A stretch of DNA of 64,000 nt, from the NCBI GenBank assembly GCA_036873755.1, contig JAVTVY010008156.1:426131-490130 (forward strand). The letters are read 5' to 3'. Shown in pieces: positions 13,062 to 21,893 of this stretch. How positions within the stretch are numbered: position 1 is the first letter of the stretch; the number at the start of each line of letters is the position of its first letter. The stretch comes from Hanleya hanleyi. Lineage: Eukaryota > Mollusca > Polyplacophora > Lepidopleurida > Hanleyidae. A program made the position numbers and the translations under genes. The notes below the pieces were generated by a model that saw only the letters and a program-made list of their open reading frames with translations, ran no database searches and was not told where the DNA came from.

Positions 13062-13415
13062 ACATTTCTCCATGGCCCTACACCTCTGTCTCTGATTATT
13101 AACAAAACTGACTTCTGCACTCAGGTGTGCAATATTGTGACAACTTGGCTGATGACATAAGTGGCTTATGTCACTGGTGAATTCTTCTAAATTTATATTA
13201 TGATGCAAAATAAATTTCAAACGATGAACGTGAATTATTCTCCATGTTTTCTTTCCAAAAGGCTGGATATTAATCACTCCATAATGGGGTGGCTGCTTCT
13301 TCTGCATCCCAGTCCACAGTAAACATGCTCCATTCGAGCCTAATTGGCTATTATAATTAATTTTTTCGAAATATTTTGCTCTCCACGTGGTATACAACTC
13401 CGCCATCTTTATCAC
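12990..13415 (-). CDS. I-PpoI-type His-Me finger endonuclease-like protein, copy 1
   Basis: An uninterrupted 141-codon ORF. A better start is Met4 at 13406, in a strong Kozak context (aaagATGGcg). The core reads SHLCH-x3-CHN-x2-H, then N106N and C112. Counting from residue 1, putative zinc ligands are C31, C87, C92 and H97 for site 1 and C112, C118, H121 and C131 for site 2. The catalytic base is H85 and the metal-binding Asn is N106. The spacings H-x-C, C-x4-C, C-x4-H, H-x8-N and N-x5-C match the ββα-metal (His-Me finger) homing endonuclease I-PpoI family, as does the VHRL helix before the core. The length is also close to I-PpoI (163 residues). Biochemically this would be a double-strand DNA endonuclease; activity and target are unknown. 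It sits tail to tail with the transposase-like remnant and overlaps its 3' end by ~70 bp. No signal peptide or membrane segment is seen. Confidence 0.75.
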   Translation of the reverse strand: MIKMAELYTTWRAKYFEKINYNSQLGSNGACLLWTGMQKKQPPHYGVINIQPFGKKTWRIIHVHRLKFILHHNINLEEFTSDISHLCHQPSCHNIAHLSAEVSFVNNQRQRCRAMEKCSGHVFWGKQYPDCLFRVTPEFTR

Positions 13416-14520
13416 TAAACTATGAAATTGACATCAGTGACAGATTGTCATCCAGCCTCCTCGTATGACTTACCTGAACCGGTAAGTCCTGCATCGCCAT
13501 CTACTTCTTGGTGGGGGTCGCCCATCAAAATTTCGAGCCAGAGCGTCCTGTTGGCAAGCACTGTACTTCCGGCGAATAACTTACCTCCAAAAAGCAGAGT
13601 CTACGCACCTGCATATAGTGCCTCAGACTGGCATGAATTATGCAGTGAATTCAAAATAAAAGTCACAACTCAAAAGGGCACTTGTCATGCTTAATGTTGG
13701 CCATGCAAGCCCTTGTCTCATTATCAAAAGGAAGCTGGGGAAAAAATCAGCACAAAAACTTGTCCTCTATGGCAGAGGTTATTTAGAGGGGTTAACGGCT
13801 AGGACTTTTTTTTAGTGGTCCGAGCCCTACTAGACACATTAAATTCAACCAATCCAAATGAAATTTGGGAGGCATGTGACCTGTCCACTTACCATTTCAT
13901 GTTAGCCTATCTGAGCTACTTCCATCAAATATGTCTCGGAATATGAACCATTAACTACATCTACCCCCATCATTCTTCACAATACACATGTATTCACTAT
14001 AGTGTGAGGTGCCTTATGGCATTGCCTAAACCAAGAAAACTCCTGTCACTGAGGAGCTGATCAGTCTCAAAATGGATTCTGCATACATCTGTGAATCCTA
14101 TACCTAAATAGAAATATCCCTAAACTGTTTCTGGATTTTTCAATAAATTTTTAAAAAAGATGCCAAAAAATTCAGATTTTGGGGATTTTTATGGTAAATA
14201 TGATATTTCAGTGGAAAAACTAAAAATGTGTACCTGTCAAATTCTGGTCTGTATGAAAGGGGGACATCTAATACACAAATAAATGCCAGGCAGTGGCAAA
14301 AAAAATAAATAGCAAGACCCTGATGTCACTCCTGCATACCATAATACACATAATCATGTGTATCCATTAGGGTGATACGTGCAATACATTAACTGTGATC
14401 AGCCTATGATGAAAGGTGTCAGATCAATTGACACACACTTTTGTCATAGAGACAGATAGTATAAAACTTTACCAATTACATGGCTATCACATCACATCTC
14501 TAAAACATCACCAGATCAGC

Positions 14521-15815
14521 ATGCGAAACTCGAAGAAACGGAAGCGAGTTAAGAAAGGAAAGCGAGGGAGCTTGGTCACCCGATTCAAATTGGGTCATAA
14601 ATTACTTCCCCAAAAAGTCTTGCCATGCACAGGAGACACCCTCAACTTCAGGCATCATAAAACACTCTCGAAGAGGTGGAAACAACTAAACAGAATGAGC
14701 CAAAATCAGCATGGCACCCCAGGCAAGGACAGAGAGACCAGCAAAGTCACCAGAGTTAAGGTTATGATGGCCATACCTGCATAATTCTGGATGAGGAAGG
14801 AAGGTTCGGGAAGGCAAGAAAAATCATTACATCCGAAGGAGTCGAAGCCGGATTTAGCAGAAAAGTATGCAAAAGGCTCCAGCAGAGCAGGGGAGGATAG
14901 GTCTGAGACTGTTGCATGCTGGGAAACTGCAAGATATGTGAAATAAGGCAAAACAGGACCACGCCACCATTACACCTACCTGCCCACTTCCACAATTTGC
15001 CGTCAGTGAGGAGAAAAGAGGATTATGCTGGAAACAAACTTATGCAGGGGACATAACTGAAATAGTGCAAAGACTACCTAAGGTGTTGGAGTGAGTGAGT
15101 GAGTGAGTGAGTGAGTGAGTGAATAGGGTTTAACGTCGCTTTCAACATTAAGGTGTTGGATGCAACAATTGACTGTTATAATGGAAACTGTGGAAGTTGT
15201 AGAAGGCACGCTATAGTTTGTGGTGGAGGGGTTAATACTAGTTGGTGGAAGAAATCTAGAAGTCTGAGTGCAAACAACATCAAGTGGTTAAATTTGGATG
15301 ACAATGACAGAATACTGGTGCGAAAAATATTGAATATGAAATTGCATGCAGCGGCCAGCCCATGAAACCATCTTTCAAACACATGTAAGTCAGAAGGAAC
15401 AAACAGGGCATTCTGTGCCTCACTGTCAAAAAATGTGAACTTTCCTACCAATGCGGCAGCGAGAGCTGGATCCACAGTCTTAAAACTGAATCGCGGTGAA
15501 GGAACATCACAGCATAAGAAACTTGAAGCACTCCGTGCACCCCTAGAAACTGGCTCAGCTGCCTGCAAAAACCTACAACAGATACAAAAGCAATGCGATT
15601 ATGAAAGATCATATAAACAGAGGCCAGAGGTTAAAAGAAGAAAAATCTACAATAAAGCAATTAAACTTAAAAACTATATAAAAGCTAAGAAAGCTAAAAC
15701 CGATGCGGATAAGGCAAAAGAAAGAAGAGAAGGCTACAAGAAAAGACAACTTGGCAAACACATGCCTGACTTTGAGAAAGACCACATTATAAAGAACAAG
15801 AGTTGTCTCCCCTGA
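14521..15815 (+). pseudogene. Decayed transposase-like gene, copy 2
   Basis: Same architecture and same shared lesions as copy 1: frame change before the EVKRGLCWK segment, SINE tail at 15091-15148, and the TGA after the Cys-rich segment at about 15363-15365. There is further private damage: an extra T near 14621 shifts the frame after LLPQKV, several changes lie at 14660-14830, and the 3' end is altered near 15780-15815. This copy is the most decayed of the three. Confidence 0.6.
15079..15160 (-). mobile_element. SINE 3'-tail insertion with target duplication (U2)
   Basis: The insert at 15091-15148 (58 bp, longer (gtga)n than U1) is flanked by taaggtgttgga at 15079-15090 and 15149-15160. 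It is the same insertion event as in U1 and U3, with microsatellite length change after duplication. Confidence 0.85.
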
Positions 15816-15832
15816 TGTGTTGGACTCACCTG

Positions 15833-16258
15833 TTAATGCGTGAATTCAGGTGTGACCCTGAACAAACAATTTGGATACTGTTTACCCAAAAATACATGGC
15901 CTGAACATTTCTCCATGGCCCTACACCTCTGTCTCTGATTATTAACAAAACTGACTTCTGCACTCAGGTGTGCAATATTGTGACAACTTGACTGATGACA
16001 TAAGTGGCTTATGTCACTGGTGAATTCTTCTAAATTTATCTTATGATGCAAAATAAATTTCAAACGATGAACGTGAATTATTCTCCATGTTTTCTTTCCA
16101 AAAGGCTGGATATTAATCACTCCATAATGGGGTGGCTGCTTCTTCTGCATCCCAGTCCACAGTAAACATGCTCCATTCGAGCCTAATTGGCTATTATAAT
16201 TAATTTTTTCGAAATATTTTGCTCTCCACGTGGTATACAACTCCGCCATCTTTATCAC
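15833..16258 (-). CDS. I-PpoI-type His-Me finger endonuclease-like protein, copy 2
   Basis: A 141-codon uninterrupted ORF; Met4 at 16249 has the same Kozak context as copy 1. It keeps all eight putative zinc ligands, the catalytic-type His (H85) and the metal-binding Asn (N106). Differences from copy 1 are few: N73K, P90S in the loop between C87 and C92, W124L, D130N and R141H. None hits a predicted ligand. If any copy is still active, copies 1 and 2 are the candidates. Confidence 0.75.
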   Translation of the reverse strand: MIKMAELYTTWRAKYFEKINYNSQLGSNGACLLWTGMQKKQPPHYGVINIQPFGKKTWRIIHVHRLKFILHHKINLEEFTSDISHLCHQSSCHNIAHLSAEVSFVNNQRQRCRAMEKCSGHVFLGKQYPNCLFRVTPEFTH

Positions 16259-17367
16259 TAAACTATGAAATTGACATCAGTGACAGATTGTCATCCAGCC
16301 TCCTCGTATGACTTACCTGAACCGGTAAGTCCTGCATCGCCATCTACTTCTTGGCGGGGGTCGCCCATCAAAATGTCGAGCCAGAGCGTCCTGTTGGCAA
16401 GCACTGTACTTCCGGCGAATAACTTACCTCCAAAAAGCAGAGTCTACGCACCTGCATATAGTGCCTCAGACTGGCATGAATTATGCAGTGAATTCAAAAT
16501 AAAAGTCACAACTCAAAAGGGCACTTGTCATGCTTAATGTTGGCCATGCCAGCCCTTGTCTCATTATCAAAAGGAAGCTGGGGAAAAAATCAGCACAAAA
16601 ACTTGTCCTCTATGGCAGAGGTTATTTAGAGGGGTTAACGGCTAGGGACTTTTTTTTAGTGGCCCGAGCCCTACTAGACACATTAAATTCAACCAATCCA
16701 AATGAAATTTGGGAGGCATGTGACCTGTCCACTTACCATTTCATGTTAGCCTATCTGAGCTACTTCCATCAAATATGTCTCGGAATATGAAGCATTAACT
16801 ACATCTACCCCCATCATTCTTCACAATACACATGTATTCACTATAGTGTGAGGTGCCTTATGGCATTGCCTAAACCAAGAAAACTCCTGTCACTGAGGAG
16901 CTGATCAGTCTCAAAATGGATTCTGCATACATCTGTGAATCCTATACCTAAATAGAAATATCCCTAAACTGTTTCTGGATTTTTCAATAAATTTTTAAAA
17001 AAAGATGCCAAAAAATTCAGATTTTGGGGATTTTTATGGTAAATATGATATTTCAGTGGAAAAACTAAAAATGTGTACCTGTCAAATTCTGGTCTGTATG
17101 AAAGGGGGACATCTAATACACAAATAAATGCCAGGCAGTGGCAAAAAAAAAATAAATAGCAAGACCCTGATGTCACTCCTGCATACCATAATACACATAA
17201 TCATGTGTATCCATTAGGGTGATACGTGCAATACATTTACTGTGATCAGCCTATGATGAAAGGTGTCAGATCAATTGACACACACTTTTGTCATAGAGAC
17301 AGATAGTATAAAACTTTACCAATTACATGGCTATCACATCACATCTCTAAAACATCACCAGATCAGC

Positions 17368-18740
17368 ATGCGAAACTCGAAGAAACGGAAGCGAGTTAAG
17401 AAAGGAAAGCGAGGGAGCTTGGTCACCCGATTCAAATTGGGTCATAAATTACTTCCCCAAAAAGTCTGCCATGCACAGGAGACACCCTCAACTTCAGGCA
17501 TCATAAAAAACCCTGAAGAGGTGGAAACAACTAAACAGAATGAGCCAAAATCAGCATGGCACCCCAGGTATGACAGAGAGGAATTCAGCAAAGTCACCAG
17601 AGTTGGTTATGATGGCCATACCTACATAATTCTGGATGAGGAAGGAAGGTCTGGGAAGGCAAAACTATTACATCCGAAGGAGTCGAAGAAGCCGGATTTA
17701 GCAGAAAAGTATGCAAAAGGCTCCAGCAGAGCAGGGGAGGATAGGTCTGAGACTGTTGCATACTGGGAAACTGCAAGATATGTGAAATAAGGCAAAACAG
17801 GACCACGCCACCATTACACCTACCTGCCCACTTCCACAATTTGCCGTCAGTGAGGTGAAAAGAGGATTATGCTGGAAACAAACTTATGCAGGGGACATAA
17901 CTGAAATAGTACAAAGACTACCTAAGGTGTTGGAGTGAGTGAGTGAGTCAGTGAATAGGGTTTAACGTCGCTTTCAACATTAAGGTGTTGGATGCAACAA
18001 TTGACTGTTATGATGGAAACTGTGGAAGTTGTAGAAGGCATGCTATAGTTTGTGGTGGAGGGGTTAATACTAGTTGGTGGAAGAAATCTAGAAGTCTGAG
18101 TGCAAACAACATCAAGTGGTTAAATTTGGATGACAATGACAGAATACTGGTGCGAAAAATATTGAATATGAAATTGCATGCAGCGGCCAGCCCATGAAAC
18201 CATCTTTCAAACACATGTAAGTCAGAAGGAACAAACAGGGCATCCTGTGCCTCACTGTCAAAAAATGTGAACTTTCCTACCAATGCGGCAGCGAGAGCTG
18301 GATCCACAGTCTTAAAACTGAATCTCGGTGAAGGAACATCACAGCATAAGAAACTTGAAGCACTCCGTGCACCCCTAGAAACTGGCTCATCTGCCTGCAA
18401 AAACCTACAACAGATACAAAAGCAATGCGATTATGAAAGATCATATAAAGAGAGGCCAGAGGTTAAAAGAAGAAAAATCTACAATAAAGCAATTAAACTT
18501 AAAAACTATATAAAAGCTAAGAAAGCTAAAACCGATGCGGATAAGGCAAAAGAAAGAAGAGAAGGCTACAAGAAAAGACAGCTTGGCAAACACATGCCTG
18601 ACTTTGAGAAAGGCCATATTATCCTAAAAGAACAAGAGTTGTCTCCCCTGATGTGTTGGACTCACCTGTTAACGCGTGAATTCAGGTGTGACCCTGAACA
18701 AACAATCTGGATACTGTTTACCCAAAAATACATGGCCTGA
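17368..18740 (+). pseudogene. Decayed transposase-like gene, copy 3
   Basis: Same N-terminal basic ORF (open to 17790; the frame is also open upstream to 17263), same frame change, SINE tail and internal TGA as copy 1. It is very close to copy 1 in sequence. The shared lesions show that the gene was already dead when the unit amplified. Confidence 0.6.
17923..17992 (-). mobile_element. SINE 3'-tail insertion with target duplication (U3)
   Basis: The insert at 17935-17980 has taaggtgttgga at 17923-17934 and 17981-17992. Its (gtga)n run contains one gtca interruption. It is orthologous to the insertions in U1 and U2. Confidence 0.85.
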
Positions 18741-19094
18741 ACATTTCTCCATGGCCCTACACCTCTGTCTCTGATTATTAACAAAACTGACTTCTGCACT
18801 CAGGTGTGCAATATTGTGACAACTTGGCTGATGACATAACTGGCTTATGTCACTGGTGAATTCTTCTAAATTTATATTATGATGCAAAATAAATTTCAAA
18901 CGATGAACGTGAATTATTCTCCATGTTTTCTTTCCAAAAGGCTGGATATTAATCACTCCATAATGGGGTGGCTGCTTCTTCTGCACCCCAGTCCACAGTA
19001 AACATGCTCCATTCGAGCCTAATTGGCTATTATAATTAATTTTTTCGAAATATTTTGCTCTCCACGTGGTATACAACTCCGCCATCTTTATCAC
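18669..19094 (-). CDS. I-PpoI-type His-Me finger endonuclease-like protein, copy 3 (catalytic His lost)
   Basis: A 141-codon uninterrupted ORF, nearly identical to copy 1 but with M37V, W124L and H85Q. The H85Q change comes from a single base at 18840 (plus strand G in copies 1 and 2, C here; codon CAC to CAG). H85 aligns with the histidine that acts as general base in I-PpoI, two residues before the first core zinc cysteine. All zinc ligands and N106 remain. The protein is therefore predicted to fold and perhaps bind DNA but to be catalytically dead. This prediction depends on the family assignment. Confidence 0.7.
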   Translation of the reverse strand: MIKMAELYTTWRAKYFEKINYNSQLGSNGACLLWTGVQKKQPPHYGVINIQPFGKKTWRIIHVHRLKFILHHNINLEEFTSDISQLCHQPSCHNIAHLSAEVSFVNNQRQRCRAMEKCSGHVFLGKQYPDCLFRVTPEFTR

Positions 19095-19191
19095 TAAACT
19101 ATGAAATTGACATCAGTGACAGATTGTCATCCAGCCTCCTCGTATGACTTACCTGAACCGGTGACATATGTATTCTGTGTTTACGCTTTTA

Positions 19192-19316
19192 GGGCTCGGA
19201 CCACTATTAAATTTACATTGACGGCCATGTTAATGAAACTGCACATGGCTGATTTATTAATTATTTTTGGACTTTCATCTCCTGGCAGTTTGTAGTTCCA
19301 TTCAAGTCCTGCATCG
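19192..19316. repeat. Flank segment F, copy 2
   Basis: This repeats 10545-10662 with a few changes (for example gatctatta/gatttatta). It is preceded by ~30 bp not found elsewhere in the array (19163-19191). Confidence 0.85.
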
Positions 19317-19649
19317 CCATCTACTTCTTGGCGGGGGTCGCCCATCAAAATTTCGAGCCAGAGCGTCCTGTTGGCAAGCACTGTACTTCCGGCGAATAAC
19401 TTACCTCCAAAAAGCAGAGTCTACGCACCTGCATATAGTGCCTCAGACTGGCATGAATTATGCAGTGAATTCAAAATAAAAGTCACAACTCAAAAGGGCA
19501 CTTGTCATGCTTAATGTTGGCCATGCAAGCCCTTGTCTCATTATCAAAAGGAAGCTGGGGAAAAAATCAGCACAAAAACTTGTCCTCTATGGCAGAGGTT
19601 ATTTAGAGGGGTTAACGGCTAGGGACTTTTTTTTAGTGGTCCGAGCCCT
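19317..19649. repeat. Partial fourth unit U4
   Basis: Identical in layout to the first ~330 bp of U1-U3. Homology ends at 'gtccgagccct' (19649), after which unique sequence begins. A 139-codon ORF (19507-19926) spans this junction. Its first 45 codons are the repeat and the rest is unrecognised, so I do not call it a gene. Confidence 0.9.
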
Positions 19650-19929
19650 CCTGTTTGCTTGTATAGTATATGGGAGACAACTCTGGCAGAATACAATATC
19701 GTCTGCCAGTCACCGGGAAAGCATAAACATGGATGGACACAGGTTTTCCATCCACCCTGAGAACCAAATTCTAGAGAAGCGTGCCCAAATTATTCCCAAA
19801 AACACACAGAAGGCCAACCAGAAGAGTGTTCGGGCATCTCGGACATATTTAGCGGGAAAACAGCAAGACATATACAGTTCGATAGTATCCCCAGAACGAC
19901 TGAATGAAACATTGAGTTTCTTCTAACTC

Positions 19930-20795
19930 GGTGCCAGAAAGCCCGATGATGAGTCAACATCCATGCTAAATTTCAGGTACTGATACCTTTTGAAGAGAGC
20001 TATTTGCGAACAATGAAAGTATTGTAATTCCAGGCAACATCTCAATAAATACTGGTTTTTACCGGTAAGACGGCGGAATATTCGAAAACTACCGTTATAA
20101 CCTGTCCCTCGATAACAGCCCACCAATTTTACCGGGATTTATTTCACAAAAAAATACATATCAAGTTCATATCATATAAACGGACCCACAGTTTCTTAGT
20201 CAAATTCCAATTTGACCCAAACATTTTGGGTCTTTTTGATGTAAAGTGTTTGGGGACGTCGCGTCTATACCCAATCCTTTTTGTTTGTTGTATTGTTGGG
20301 AAAATAATGTGACTGAAAACCATTAAAGAGATGTAAATGTATTTTCACACGTAAAGCTTGAAATCTACTGAACCTATATTATTCAATCTGAAGGAATGAC
20401 ATATAAAGCACTGACCCCATACAAAAAAGCCATAATGGTTCCATTATTAGAATTCTACATTTGGTCCATTCAATCTCATACTAAATTCAGGCAGAACGTC
20501 TTACTGCCGGTATTTGGGATGGATTTTTTCTAATCATGTAGATTCTTGCCAAAGGTACCGTGCTCTGACGTTGAAATATTGCTATTGGGTTATTTGTTCT
20601 ATTAAAAGCCTGGTGATATATCTTGATGGTTCCTTGAGCCTTCAAACTCTGGGGAAAACACGTTTCTGACGATGTGTGCTACAGCCCAGCCCATTGTTAA
20701 TCGGATAAACTGCTGCTTTGTACGACCCGCTTCAGTCAGGCGCGTAAGTGGATCCTTACTGTTGAATATGTGAATCATAATACAAGACAAATCTA
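19930..20795. other. No gene seen
   Basis: Unique AT-rich sequence between the array and the next repeat. Short ORFs on - (19923-20126, 20602-20790) have no recognisable content. Confidence 0.6.
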
Positions 20796-21075
20796 TATTC
20801 CTACGAAGTAGGCTACAGATCGCAAATTGTCCGGTAATGAGTCAGTCAGTCAGTCAGTCAGTCCATCCGAATCCTTTCGTCGGAAAAATAAGGAGAACCG
20901 TTGACATTAGAACCTTGATTTTTGGCATGAACGTGCATTAGGGCACTGTTACGAGCAAGTTCTGAGTTGACCGAATTCTGATTAAAATTTGATTTATAAT
21001 TATTTTTTTTATTATTTATTGATGGCTCAGCGAGTACACTGTCATGCCAATCGGGAAGCCTTGGCTGTATGTTTC
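20796..21075 (+). repeat. Dispersed repeat shared with 47068-47345
   Basis: The stretch from attcctacgaagtaggctac through attgtccggtaatgagtcag and gaacgtgcattagggc to gccttggctgtatgtttcac is matched in reverse complement at 47345-47068 with scattered differences. Here the (cagt)n run is longer. The copy at 47 kb lies inside the Maverick element and adjoins a 5S-derived SINE, so this is a genome-wide repeat family. Confidence 0.8.
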
Positions 21076-21279
21076 ACAGTGGTGGGATATGCCATCCGTA
21101 ATTGTTTTTATGAAATAGGAAATGCTAATTTTCCATCATTTGTTAGTGCATTTATCTACACTGCTATTACCAGGCAACTTGCTATTCCTAATACACACAA
21201 TTCAGTATATTGTTATAGATATATGTAAACTGTGGCCTTTAACGTGTATCCTATTTCACATCCAAACATTTCATCACAG

Positions 21280-21893
21280 ACCAAATCATGCAGGCTTCAA
21301 ATTTAGGTCAAATTGCCACTGATGATGAAATATCCTACATCAACCAATTAAGTCAGCCTGAAGCAATAACCCAGCAGAACATAGAAAGATCTGTGATGGC
21401 TACCACATTAGTTATATTTAGGGTTTGCTTTGGTGCTATATACGACTGTTTTCGTTCGGCGGCACGAGGATTTTACACTATGTCTGTGTGTTATTTTTCT
21501 TTCTTGGTTGCAGTGATTCTCGGGATTACCAATCTGACCGATGTCACAGTGTACGTCTTCACTATCCTGTGCAGCATAGCTATTTCTGGGGGATATTTTA
21601 TATTAATATTAAGGCTTTCAGATGAATTCGGGACTAAAAACCTTACTCTTATAACAGGATGGTGCCTGCTAATAGACTCTGGGCTGATTGTCATCGTACA
21701 GGTCATAGTTGGATTCCTGTATGATCATGCCAAACTGCAACTGAATCAAAGCGATATATTGTGTCGCGGTAATATCTGTTTTCTCTGGACTTTTGTATTA
21801 TTTCTTTGTATAACCGTAGCTGCTATCATATGCGAAACTGTAAACTATATTTATACTATAATTTTCAGACGGTGTCAGAAGCCATTAGGGTAG
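21280..21893 (+). CDS. 3'-terminal exon of an MFS-type membrane transporter (partial)
   Basis: An open frame of about 200 codons ends at a TAG (21891-21893). A splice acceptor (catttcatcacag, AG at 21278-21279) precedes it and the frame is open from there, so Met at 21288 need not be the start. The protein has about five hydrophobic segments (roughly residues 60-80, 90-107, 118-140, 160-185 of the visible part), linked by short polar loops. It includes an EFGTKN...GW...GF.YD pattern reminiscent of the second half of nodulin-like/monocarboxylate-like major facilitator proteins, and ends with a short charged tail. It is about a third of a normal 12-TM transporter. The upstream exons are not visible nearby, so they either lie beyond the tandem array or this is an isolated fragment. 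Substrate unknown. Confidence 0.5.

Larger units (their letters stand above)
10663..13496. repeat. Tandem array unit U1 (~2.83 kb)
   Basis: First of three nearly identical tandem units; the repeat starts at 'ccatctacttcttgg'. It contains, in order: an unrecognised region with an 86-codon ORF at 10853-11113; the decayed transposase-like sequence on + (11689-13061); and the His-Me finger nuclease ORF on - (12990-13415). By eye the units differ by scattered single-base changes and small indels, so the amplification is recent. Confidence 0.95.
13497..16339. repeat. Tandem array unit U2 (~2.84 kb)
   Basis: Second unit, joined directly to U1 at 'cgccatctacttcttgg'. It has the same order of contents as U1. 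Compared with U1, the early 86-codon ORF is broken by loss of one G near 13803. The SINE-tail (gtga)n run is longer. The transposase remnant carries additional small indels. Confidence 0.95.
16340..19162. repeat. Tandem array unit U3 (~2.82 kb)
   Basis: Third unit. Identity with U1 and U2 runs to 'cctgaaccggt' at 19162. After about 30 bp of other sequence, flank segment F follows instead of a direct junction to the next unit. Confidence 0.95.

Noticed and set aside
10853..16790. 86-codon ORF at the start of each unit (10853-11113, 16530-16790)
   Set aside because: Broken by a one-base deletion in U2, truncated in U4, no recognisable family. It may be real but cannot be supported.
12329..18400. 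130-codon minus-strand ORFs opposite the transposase-like gene in each unit (12329-12721, 15176-15568, 18008-18400)
   Set aside because: They lie antisense to the recognisable coding sequence and have no motif; conserved only because the units are near-identical.
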